Assembly (NCBI GenBank): GCA_007115705.1
Contig: QXEO01000149.1
Coordinates: forward strand, 794,450 to 858,449
DNA length: 64,000 nucleotides
Reading direction: 5' to 3'
Source of the DNA: Dactylis glomerata
Taxonomy: Eukaryota; Streptophyta; Magnoliopsida; Poales; Poaceae
In this document: positions 51,362 to 62,200 of the stretch, piece by piece
Numbering within the stretch: the first letter of the stretch is position 1
Layout of the letters: every line of letters starts with the position of its first letter
The notes under the pieces: generated by a model
Databases searched by the model: none
What the model saw: the letters and a program-made list of their open reading frames with translations, nothing else
What the model was told of the DNA's origin: nothing
Program-made: the position numbers and the translations under genes

Positions 51362-51991
51362 CGTGAGAGGGGGTGGTGTGTATTAGATAGAATAACTAGG
51401 TAGTAACAGTGAATTATGGCAGAATTCATGATCTGCTATGGTGTTTGCCAATTCCATGGTTACCTCACTATGGATAAAAACAATACATGTGCTATAATTT
51501 CTTAGTGACAACTGAGAATTCCAGGTGACATTCATAGACAAAATTGTTCTATTGTAATATGTCCAAGCGGTAGCATATTTGTTGTTCACCATCATGTCAA
51601 AGTACCTAAGGCTATACTCTGTTGATTCTTAAGACTAGATTGCTTGAAGTTCATTCCTTTCTAGTGGAGTATAAGTAAGATGTGTAGTATCATCTTTATT
51701 TTAGGACGTGATGCCCATATGAATATAATCAAGTAACATTATAAAAATCATGTCGATGTTTCGGTCATATATCTTGTGCTTAATGCCACCATAACTTTAT
51801 GAGAGAGTAGACAAGTGATCCTATGAATCCCGGTCCAATTTTAATCATAAGAAACACCTTTTCAATGCTTGCATGTGTTTTTTAATTTTCATCTTTAATT
51901 AAATCCAAAAATACAAAACATATTTGCTTTCTTGCAATCATATCAAAAACCCAAAAAACACATTTACCTTCTTGTTTTAGTTGCATATTAG
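51362..51991. other. Right part of the unidentified repeat split by gypsy element 1
   Basis: No coding frame is visible. The stretch continues the sequence left of 36398 and ends at the second gypsy element, so both gypsy elements seem to lie in or beside the same older repeat. Confidence 0.4.
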
Positions 51992-51996
51992 CTTAG

Positions 51997-52328
51997 TGAC
52001 AAGGGTATAGATAATAGAGTCCGTCGGTTAAGTACCCCTGAGGCCCGTTAAGCTAGGCCCAATTGTAATATTAGTCGAAATACGAGTTCATGTTGTATAT
52101 CGATATTGCAATCTGTGTCGGATCCCACCCGATCCTCGAGACCTGGCCATCTATATATAGGGGCCAGGAGGGGACGGTGTGGGACAGATTGAAAGCAAGC
52201 CAGGTTTTACACCCACGTTTACTTTCATAGCCACCTTGTTTGACTGAATTTACCTTCGAGTTCATCCGATGCCCTATCTCCCCGATCCTAAGTCCTTCAT
52301 CCAGGACATTTGTCGAGTTAACCCCTCA
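51997..52328 (+). repeat. 5' LTR of gypsy element 2 (about 332 bp)
   Basis: It starts TGACAAGGGTATAGATAAT and ends near AACCCCTCA. A TATATATAGGGG stretch near 52152 is the likely TATA box. In the 209 bp that can be compared with the 3' LTR I count five differences, all transitions, so it is older than element 1. Confidence 0.85.
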
Positions 52329-52350
52329 TCAATTGGCGCCGACCATGGGG
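52329..52350 (+). promoter_or_regulatory. Primer binding site of gypsy element 2
   Basis: ATTGGCGCCGACCATGGGG follows the LTR end and has the TGGCGCC start seen in element 1. Confidence 0.6.
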
Positions 52351-55300
52351 ACTTTGGGCGTTGGAATCATGAATTCGACGGCTTTTTCGCTTTTAGCCAA
52401 TAGCAATCCAGAAGTCGACAAAAATCAAGAGATGGAGCTGACGTTCGGAAGTTTAAGCTTCTACATCGGACCTTCGGGTTCAACTCGCCGTTCGGATCCG
52501 ACGAATTCAGTTTCGTCAGCAAGCAAAACCGAGAGAATCACAGCATCTGGATCATCTGTAGGCTCTTCTAGCGAGGCAAACTCGCCAGTCAGCTTAGCAG
52601 CAACAGAAAATCTGCAGGAAAAATTCAAGGAACCCGACAAAACCGGGCAAAAGACCATCGTGGAAGCAGCAGTGGACAAATCAAGGGACATCGCCAGTGG
52701 AAGCAGCGGCGTCTCCAGAAGCATACACCAATTATGCGTCATCATCACTGAAGCAGCAGAAGAAGAAAACAATCACGCTGGCAACGAGGAGGTCGATATG
52801 CAAGTCGACAAAATAAGGAGCAATGGCAAAAAAGAGAAGGAGAAAGTGCATGTTTCAGCCGGAGAGTGGAGAATGATCATGAAAGCTATCAACCACGGGA
52901 CTGATGTACCCGCAGATTCAAGAAGAGAAGTTTTAATGGGATACCAATACGCGCTACACCAGCGCAAAAAGAAGTTAAGACAGGAAAGAGACATGATTAT
53001 GAGAAGCCCAGATTACAACAGCACACCAAGTGAAGGATATTGGAGTGAATATAGCAATTCATTAGAGTCCAGCATGGAGAGACATAGAGACCCAAAGCAC
53101 AACAGGAGGACAACGACACAAATAAGAGAGGAGAGCTACGCGAAAAGTCAAAGCCCACAGCAGTCAAAAGAGGAAGAAGATTCCGTTCAAGAAACACCAG
53201 AAGCAGCGTTGGTAGCAGCACAGACGTACCTACTAACCACACAACCAGAGCCTGGAGATCCATGAGAGCACATGCATCAGGCCACAATACGAAGTCTCGG
53301 GTTGGTAGAAGATAAGTTAATGGGAAAGCTTCCAGAGGAAAAGATGACACATCGAAAAGAATGGCGAAAAGGAGAATTCAAGCGCAAATCCTCGCGAAAC
53401 AAACCCAATGATTCATCAGAAGATGAGAGGCAACAAAAAAGGAGGGAGGACGCAAGGAACATAATAACACAAGCACGAGTAAACAACTCACGCTATGCGT
53501 GGAGAGAGGAAATCTACAAAGATGATGAAAAAGAGATGGGCGCGTTATGCTTTACCCGCAGGGTTCGCAAAACGTGGGTACCCAAAGGTTTCAAGTTGCC
53601 ATATGATCAAGAAAAGTATGATGGGTCGCAAGAGCCCACTCTATGGTTGTCAGATTACCTGCAAGCAGTACAGATACTAGGAGGAACAAGAGTAACAGCC
53701 ATGCAAAGTTTACAGTTACACCTCACCGGCGCAGCGCGGTCCTGGTTAAATACCCTACCCAACGACTCCATTGGAAGTTGGGGAGAGCTAGAGAATCAAT
53801 TTGCAAGAAATTTTTGCTCAACATATAAGCGCCCAGCATCGCTGGAAGAAATCAAGTCGTGCGTGCAGCAGAAAGGCGAAACCCTACGCTCTTATATACA
53901 ACGCTGGAGTGTAATCAAAAACTCAGCAGAAGACGTCTCCGACGAAAGAGCAATAGATGCTTTTTCGAGTGGCCTTCATCGTTCAGACCTAGTGGAAGAA
54001 ATAGGGAGAACAAGGCCAAGGACAGTGTCTGAGTTAATGGAAGTAGCCAATAGATTTGCCGATGGAGAAGATGCGTATAACAACAAAAGGGGGCGTTCAC
54101 CAGAAGTCGACAAAACAAGTAGGCAAAGGCAAAGATACCGCAATGGCGACAACCACGGAAGGAGAAATCAGATAGCCGCAGGATATAACGGAAGGAACGA
54201 AGAAGGCTATGAAAATATCGAATTTCCAACGAGAGACGGTAGGGGAAAGGAGAAGCCAAGGTACTCGGGTCCTTCGGATGAAGGATTGCTTGTCGCATCC
54301 ATTATGCTTACCTGGATGGGAAAAGAGTTTCCAACCACCAGATGAAGGATTGAGAACCTTCTTAAGGTTGCAAAACGCCATGGATTCAAGCCAAGGAGCA
54401 CGACAGGGAGGAAAAAGCATAAGTCAAGGATATCAAATGCAACGACTCGCAATACAGCTGGAGTCAAAAGTATATATATCAGCAATGATCCAACCAGTGC
54501 CAAAGTCGAAGAAAGAGAGGAAGAGCATATCAAGACAGGTCAACCTGGCAATATCATCGCCACCACCAGCTACTACGGAGTATCTAAAGTGGTCCGATCA
54601 ACCAGTTAGATTTAGCAAAGCAGACCACCCAAGGAAAGTTCCCAGGCCAGGGCACGCACCAATGGTACTAAAGGTGCAAATAGGGGGGTACGACATCGGG
54701 AGAGTATTCATGGATGCAGGAAGCGGCATAAATCTGATATATGCGAGAACTCTGAGGGCAATGTGCATCTCACTAGAAAGTCTCAAGCCAACAGATTGCT
54801 CTTTCCACGGAATAGTACCAGGAGGTGCCAACTTCCCTCTTGGAAAAATATAACTCGATGTCTGCTTCGGTAACAGCAACAATTATCGCAGAGAGAAGCT
54901 GGAGTTTGAAGTCATGGACTGGCCTTCACAATATCATGCAATTCTGGGGCGCCCAACATTTGCAAAATTCATGGCAGTACCTCACTATGCGTATCTTACA
55001 CTCAAGATCCCAGGACCCAAAGGAACAATCACGGTACAGGGCAGTTTTGAAGTATCTAACACCTGTGACAAAGAATTCAATAGACTAGCGCAAACCTTCG
55101 GCATGACAGCAGAGTACGCGAGACTAAAAGGCGAAACCGACCACAACGTGCTACCCGACGTCGGGCGATCCCTGCCAGACCAGGCTTTCGATGCGACCCA
55201 AGACTCGAAGAAAATCCAGGTCCACCCTACGGACCCGAACAAGACTACCTCCATAGCAGTAAACCTGGATCCCGCATAGGAAAGCGCGCTCGTCGATTTC

Positions 55301-58300
55301 CTTCGTGAGCGCTGGGAAATCTTCGCCTGGTGTCCTTCGGACATGACAGGGGTTCCCAGGGAACTCGTTGAGCACGCACTAAACATCGATCCCAAAGCGA
55401 AGCCAGTCAAACAACCGTTGAGGAGATTTGATGAACCCAAAAGGAAAGCAATAGCATCCGAGCTACACAGACTCGAAAATGCAGGGTTCATCCGAGAAAT
55501 CAAAACATCGACTTGGGTATCTAATCCAGTTATAGTCCCCAAGAAAAACTCAGATGTGCAAAGAGTGTGTGTCGACTATACATCTCTCAACAAGCACTGT
55601 CCAAAGGATCCCTTCCCTCTACCTCGCATTGATCAGATAATTGACTCAACAGCAGGGTGCGCAAGGCTTTCCTTCCTGGATGCATACTTTGGCTACAACC
55701 AGATAAAGTTGAAGAAAGAAGACGAGGAAAAAACAGCTTTCATAACACCTTATGGCGTGTTCTGCTACCAGGTCATGCCTTTCGGCCTAAAAAACGCAGG
55801 AGCAACCTACCAGAGGATGATACAAAACTGCCTCGGAAGTTAAATAGGACGAAACATCCAAGTCTACATCGACGACGTGGTCATTACCACAAGAAAAGAG
55901 GAGTCACTAATTAGTGATTTAGCAGAGACCTTCGACAACTTAAACAGGTACAAGCTCAAGCTCAACCCGACAAAATGTTCTTTTGGGGTATGTGTAGGAC
56001 AACTCCTGGGATTCCTGGTATCTGCAAGAGGAATAGAAGCAAATCCAGAGAAGATCCAAGTGATATTAACAATGGGTAAGCCCACAAAGCTGCACGATGT
56101 ACAAAAAATCGCAGGACGCGTTGCGGCACTAAGTCGATTCGTTGCAAGACTAGGAGAAAAAGCGCTCCCTTTCTATGCATTGATGAAAAAATCAGACGAC
56201 AAATTCGAGTGGACAGAAGAAGCGGATACAGCCTTCGCGCAACTCAAAAAAGTGCTTTCCACACCACCGGTGTTGGTCGCACCAAAAGAAAAAGAGCCAC
56301 TACTACTATATATTGCAGCAACACATCAAGTGGTGAGCACAGTATTGGTAGTCGAAAGAAGCAAAGAAGGAAAAGCTCATGGAGTCCAACGACCAGTATA
56401 TTTTGTCAGCGAGGTACTATCTCCGACGAAGCAAAGGTATCCGCACTATCAGAAACTTGCATACAACATTTTTACAATAGCACGAAAACTACGACAGTAT
56501 TTCGCGGTCCACCCAATCATAGTGGTCAACGAAGCGCCACTATCCAATATATTGAACAATCCTTCAGCAACAGGACGTGTCTCCTTGTGGGGAATCAAGC
56601 TATCGCCCCTGGACATCACGTATGAAAAACGAAAGGCGATCAAGTCTCAAGTTCTACCAGATTTCACAGCAAAGTGGCTGAAATTACAAAACACAGGGCC
56701 ACCAGATTTATCGAGTGTATGGACAATGTACTTCGACGGGTCAAAAAGAATCCAAGGCGCAGGAGCAGGGGTAGTCCTGATATCACCACAAGGCGACAAG
56801 TTGAAATATGTGCTAAGGATAAGTTTTTCTCAAGCTTCTAATAATGAAGCCGAATACGAGGCGCTGCTTCATGGGATGAAAATGGCCAAAGCGTGCGGAG
56901 CAACTCGCCTAAAAATATTTGGAGACTCGAATCTCATCGTCCAACAAGTAATGAACAAATGCGACGCCATCAGCGACAACATCACAGCATACAGAAACTT
57001 ATATTACTACCTCAAAGGAACATTCGATGGATGCGAAGTTTCGCACGTCAGCAGAGCCAGTAACGAGGAAGCTGACAATTTAGCAAACATCGGGTCCCAA
57101 TGCTTGCCCATACCGCAAGGAGTCTTTTGGGAAGAAATCATAGAAAGATCAATAAAGAACAGCAAAACCTCGACTACAGAGCAACAAGGTCAGCACCAAG
57201 CAACAGGCTCGGGGGCTGGAAAAGTAAGTGCAGCAGAACCAGAAGAAGTTATGATGATAGAAGAAACTTGGATACAGCCATATTTGGCGTACATGATAAA
57301 CAAAACACTACCCGAAGACACGATTGAAGCAAAAAGGATAATACGACGATCCAAGGGTTTCGTCGTGTTACAAGGAAAATTGTACAAGAAAAGTATATCA
57401 GGCGTCTTGCAACGATGCGTCACTCCTCAAGAAGGACAAGAAATCTTAAAAGATATCCACGTAGGAGTGTGTGGACACCACGCGAGTAGCAGAGCCATTG
57501 CAGCCAAAGCTTTTTGTGCAGGGTTTTATTGGCTCACAGCCATCAAAGACGCAAAGGATATAGTAAGGAAGTGCGAGGCCTGTCAATGCTTCGCATCTCG
57601 GCCACACGCGCCAGCAGTAGAATTACAACCAATACCATTATCCTGGCCTTTTGCGCAATGGGGTCTCGACATGGTAGGAAAATTGCACAAATCTTGACCA
57701 GGAGGGCACGTTTATATGCTGGTGGCAGTCGACAAATTCACTAAGTGGGTAGAAGCAGCCCCAGTAACAACCCAAGATTCTAAAGCCGCAATAAACTTCA
57801 TCAAGTCCATAGTCTTTCGCTTCGGAGTAACACACAGCATAATCACAGACAACGGTACAAATTTCACGTCAAAGGAGTTCAAGGATTATTGCGAAGGATT
57901 GAGAATTAAATTGGAATTCGCATCTGTGGCGCATCCAAAGATAAACGGGCAAGTCGAAAAAGCCAATGGCTTAATATGCAACGGGATAAAGAAACGGTTG
58001 TTGGCACCCCTTGAGAAAGCCAAGCACGGTTGGGTAGATGAGTTACCCTCTGTGCTCTGGAGTCTACGAACTATATCCAACACAGCTACTCAAGAAACAC
58101 TTTTTTTCCTGGTCCACGGTGCAGAAGCTGTGCTTCCAGTCGAAATAACTCATGAAGCTCCAAGAATCGCGGCATATGATGAGGCAACTTCCACAGAAGC
58201 ACTTCAGGATGATGTCGATGCACTTGACGAAGCAAGAGATGTAACGCTCGCCAGAGCTACTCAGTATCAGCAAAATCTGCGAAATTACCACAGTAGTCGA

Positions 58301-58504
58301 GTTCATCCACGATCTTTCGTGGTGGGAGATCTAGTTCTACGACTCAAGAAAGATGGCCATGGAAAACTCGAGTCCCCATGGGTGGGACCTTACATTGTGA
58401 CAGAAGTGATACCAGGAGGAGCTTATCGACTACAAGACAAGAAAACGGGGCAAAACGAGAGTAACCTGTGGAATGCAGAGCAACTACGACGGTTCTACGC
58501 ATAG
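52345..58504 (+). pseudogene. gag-pol: Degraded gag-pol of gypsy element 2
   Basis: The reading frame can be followed from about 52345 to TAG 58502-58504 but is broken. Lesions are TGA at 53263-53265, a frameshift between about 54209 and 54345, TAA at 54851-54853, TAA at 55841-55843 and TGA at 57695-57697. In addition, the TAG at 55277-55279 is shared with element 1 and may be native. Gag core lies near 53600-54100 (RSWLNTLP, FARNFCSTYKRP). Protease is at about 54705 (FMDAGSGINLIYA), RT at 55400-56200 (YIDD near 55865) and Ty3-type RNase H after it. The archaeal-type RNase H is at about 56720-57110 (FDGSKRIQGAGAGVV). Integrase runs from about 57460 to 58400 (GHHASSRA, TDNGTNF, NGQVEKANG). It cannot make a full polyprotein. 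Confidence 0.9.
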
Positions 58505-59288
58505 ACGACATAAGAAGCTAAAGGATTCTTTGAGAGCTGACCTTCTGAACCCAGAACATGAGGCCATAGGTCAGGTTCTTTGGGTCAACTCGACAATACG
58601 TGTCCGTATTTTATTTTTTCCACTCGGGGGCTCAGACCCTCGAGTCGTACGAAATAAAGAATAAAAGGTTATTATTGAGATCTAAAGATTATTATCTTCG
58701 ATATACGACAAGGTTGTTCACAACCCGACATTCGGCAGCAACGCACCCAGGTTCAGAAGAACCCGATAATATATTAAACAAACACCTCGGAACTACGATT
58801 CGTTCCCATGGTCTATTAATAAAGCAAGGACAATACATAAATACGACTACTTCTTACAGATAGTACGAGAAAGAACAACTCGAACAAAAGGATTACATAA
58901 AACTAGTGAAAATGCACTTCAGCTTCATATTCCTTCTGGCATTGGGTGCAGTCATAGATCCTTACGTCAAACTTCGACGTCCCGACNACTGGACTCATCT
59001 TTGTAAGTCCTAAATGCGGCAAAAGAATGGGTTTGTCCGGTTTTCCGAATTCAAGTCCAAGGGGATTGAATTTGAAGTAGGTGGCAGGTATCTGTTCTGG
59101 CAGTTAACTGACCTCTTGATCCGTCAGAGTTGTCAGGCTTGTTCATCAAAGCCCCTTGCGAGATATCATAATAAAAGATAAGTCGAAAGACCAAGTCGAA
59201 GATTTCAAGATTTGAAGAAGTCAAGTATTGATCAAGTCGAAGAATTGAAGATCTGAGATTCAACCCAAATCTGCAATTCTGGTAGAAT
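58505..59288. other. Spacer between pol and 3' LTR of gypsy element 2
   Basis: No gene is seen. An ambiguous base (n) stands at 58987. Several AAGTCGAAGA-like words occur at 59175-59250. Confidence 0.6.
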
Positions 59289-59300
59289 CTCGGGGGCTAC
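59289..59300 (+). promoter_or_regulatory. Polypurine tract of gypsy element 2
   Basis: CTCGGGGGCTAC lies immediately before the 3' LTR start (TGATAAGGG at 59301). Confidence 0.6.
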
Positions 59301-59508
59301 TGATAAGGGTATAGATAATAGAGCCCGTCAGTTAAGTACCCCTGAGGCCCGTTAAGCTAGGCCCAATTATAATATTAGTCGAAATACGAGTTCATGTTGT
59401 ATATCGATATTGTAATCTGTGTCGGATCCCACCCGATCCTCGAGACCTGGCCATCTATATATAGGGGCCAGGAGGGGACGGTGTGGGACAGATTGAAAGC
59501 AAGCCAGG
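59301..59508 (+). repeat. 3' LTR of gypsy element 2, truncated by insertion
   Basis: It matches the 5' LTR for its first 208 bp up to AAGCCAGG and then changes abruptly to TGAAAGGACACAG of element 3. The 5' LTR continues at this point with TTTTACACCC, which should be found on the far side of element 3. Confidence 0.92.
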
Positions 59509-60840
59509 TGAAAGGACACAGATGTCGCCTAGAGGGGGGGTGAATAGGCGATTAAAACTTTTACGAAAGGCTTGTACAAATGCGGAAATAAACTAACGTT
59601 TAATTTGACAAGCTTACAAAACCTAATAAACTAGGCTCACCTATGTGTACCAACAGCTTATGCTAAGCAAGACAAGTAGCAAGGTGATAGCAAGATATAT
59701 AACTTCAAGCACGATGGCTATCACAAATGTAAAGTGCATAAGTAGTGGAGCTCGGATAAGAGTTACCGAGGCACGAAGGAGACGAAGATGTATCCCAAAG
59801 TTCACTTCCAAAGGAAGCTAGTCTCCGTTGGAGAGGTGTGGCGGCTTAATGCACTCCGAACGCCACAAAGGCCTCACCTTGAGATGTGGTAGCACAATGC
59901 TCACCAAATGCCACAAAGGCTCACCTCAAGATGCGGAGGCACGCTACGCACCGAACGCCACAAAGGCTCACCTTATTCTCCTCGTGTCCTCGCACAAAGC
60001 AAGATGCCACGATCCACTATGGGACACTTGAGGGCGGTCACCGAACCCGTACAAGCTTGGGGCAATCTCCACAACTTAATTGGAGGCTCCCAAGAATCGC
60101 CACAAAGGCACCACAAAGGTTGGGGAATCTCCACAACTTAATTGGAGGCCCCAAGTATATGCCACAAAGGCCACTAAGCCGTCTAGGGTTCCAAGAACCC
60201 AAGAGTAATAAGCTCACAACTTCCACTTACCGAATCTCCGAGGATAACTCAAACCGATGCACCAAATGCAATGGCAAGAGCACACAAAGTGCTCAAATCC
60301 TTCTCACTCAAATCCTACCAAAGCAACTAATGCTATGGAGAGATATGAGAGGAAGAACAAAGGAAATCCACAAAGAACTCCAAGATCTAGATCCAATAGG
60401 TTCCCCTCACTTAGAGGAGATTTTGATTGGTGGAAAGATAGATCTAGATCTCCTCTCTCTTTTCCCTCAAGAAGATGCAAGAATCATTGGAGGGATTGAG
60501 AGATAGAGCAAAGCTTCAAGGTCAACAATGGAGGAGAGAGAGAATAGGAAGCCCACAGCCCAAGGAGGAAGAAGGGGGCCTTTTATAGGTCTCCCCACGA
60601 AAATAGCCGTTGCAGGCCACTTTCTCCGGAGTCTCTGGCCTTAGGAGGGCGGAGACTCCGGGCAGGGGCTAAAAAGCCTCTGCCCCCACCTCTGCGCTGA
60701 GCGACACCTCGAGTTTTTGAGGTCCGGAGACTTGGGCCGGAGTCTCCGGTCCCTAGGGGCGGGAGACTTTGGCCTGGAAAAGTACCCGGAGGTTCTGGGC
60801 CAAAACTCCGGACGAAAAACGACGAAAACACATTTTGGGC

Positions 60841-60903
60841 CGGAGTCTCCGGCCCTCCGAGTCCGGAGTCTCCGGCCCTCCGAGTCCGGAGTCTCCGGCC
60901 CTG
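60841..60903. repeat. 23-bp tandem repeat containing CCGGAGTCTCCGG palindromes
   Basis: Units CGGAGTCTCCGGCCCTCCGAGTC-like start at 60841, 60864 and 60887 (last partial). The same near-palindrome occurs singly several more times between 60629 and 60770. Confidence 0.85.
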
Positions 60904-61384
60904 GAATAGGCAGAAATAGCTGAAACCAAAACGATCATAACTTGAGCATCCGGACTCTGTTTTTGATGATCTTGAGCTCGTTGGAATCACAACTACGAGC
61001 TCTATAAGTATATGCATAGAAACATCATAGTCCAATAAGGGAGGATAAAACCAAATGATGAAAGTTTTAGCCTATCTATAAGTGATGAACCGGCAAAACC
61101 ATCAACATCAAAAACTCAATAAGAATTTCATCCAAAATCCGTTTTTGATGAGTTAGAGCTTGTCATGGAATTAACCACAAGCTCTAAAACCTCACATGGA
61201 TAAAAGCCAAATAAGAACCAAGAAAGATGATGCCAAGAATGCAAAGGTTTGAGCTCTCTCCGAACAATACGACTAAGTTACTCACTCGAGAGCCCCTCTT
61301 GATAGTACGGCTACCGATCCTATAACCCGGTCTCACAACTAACACTATGAGACCGGTAAGAAAGAAACCCTATCAAGAACATAC

Positions 61385-61676
61385 CTTTTCCTTGCGCATT
61401 CCACTTGAGCTAGATTATGACCGTCTTGTCTTCCTCAAGTTAGAACACCTTTCTTGATCTTGATTGCTTGGTGAAGTCTTGCGAATTGCTCCCCCATACA
61501 CACTATGGGAAAGACTCTCTTTAAGCATATCTTTTCCTTGCGCATTCCACTTGAGCTAGATTATGACCGTCTTGTCTTCCTCAAGTTGGAACACCTTTCT
61601 TGATCTTGATTGCTTGGTGAAGTCTTGCGAATTGCTCCCCCAAAAATTAATATGGGAAAGACTCTCTTAGGAATAT
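61385..61676. repeat. Direct repeat, period about 146 bp, two copies
   Basis: Copies start CTTTTCCTTGCGCATTCCAC at about 61385 and 61531. They are nearly identical through TTGCTCCCCCA and GGGAAAGACTCTCTT. Confidence 0.88.
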
Positions 61677-62200
61677 CTTCACATAGACATTACCACCAAA
61701 TAGAATACATGCATCAAGCATATAATCTCCTTGAGATGGCACATCTTGAACTTGACTTCACATCCATGAAGACGATCACCACTTAATAATATCCTAGCCC
61801 GAGATCACAAGATCCCACTCGATACATTATGTATGCTTTGAGAGTTGATCAACTTGAATCCCATCTTTGCACTTTGACTTGATCAACCTTGTATCCTTCC
61901 TTCTTCCATCATGATGATGATGTCTTGAAGGTAAACACAAATGTCCACTCAATTATATTCTTCAAGACATAGTTGCAATAAGCTCAATTCTCATATGACC
62001 ATTCTTCCGATATTTCCTTGAATAACACATTGGTCATCACTTAAAGTTCTTTATTTGATCCTTCTTACAACCTTGAAGCCAACATATGGTTCAAGCATTG
62101 TCTATGGACATGTCCTACAAATATAACTCAATACAAACATTAGTCCATAGAGATTGTCATTAATTACCAAAACCACACATGGGGGCTCCATGCTCTTTCA

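Larger units (their letters stand above)
51997..59508 (+). mobile_element. Gypsy element 2: older, broken Tat-lineage retrotransposon
   Basis: The 5' LTR, primer site, gag, protease, RT, two RNase H domains, integrase, purine tract and the first 208 bp of the 3' LTR are present. The 3' LTR is cut at 59508 by LTR element 3. CTTAG at 51992-51996 is the left target duplication; the right copy must lie outside the window. Domain order equals that of element 1, but the protein sequence is clearly different and there is no antisense gene: only about 0.8 kb separates pol from the 3' LTR. Confidence 0.92.
59509..62200 (-). repeat. 3' LTR of element 3 (about 2.7 kb)
   Basis: The ends are TGAAAG and CTTTCA on either strand. 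It contains several tandem repeat blocks: CACAAAGG-centred units at about 59850-60175, a CCGGAGTCTCCGG array at about 60630-60905, and a 146-bp direct repeat at 61385-61676. No coding sequence. Confidence 0.75.

Noticed and set aside
58987..58987. Ambiguous base n
   Set aside because: A single unresolved base in the spacer of element 2; it carries no biological meaning.
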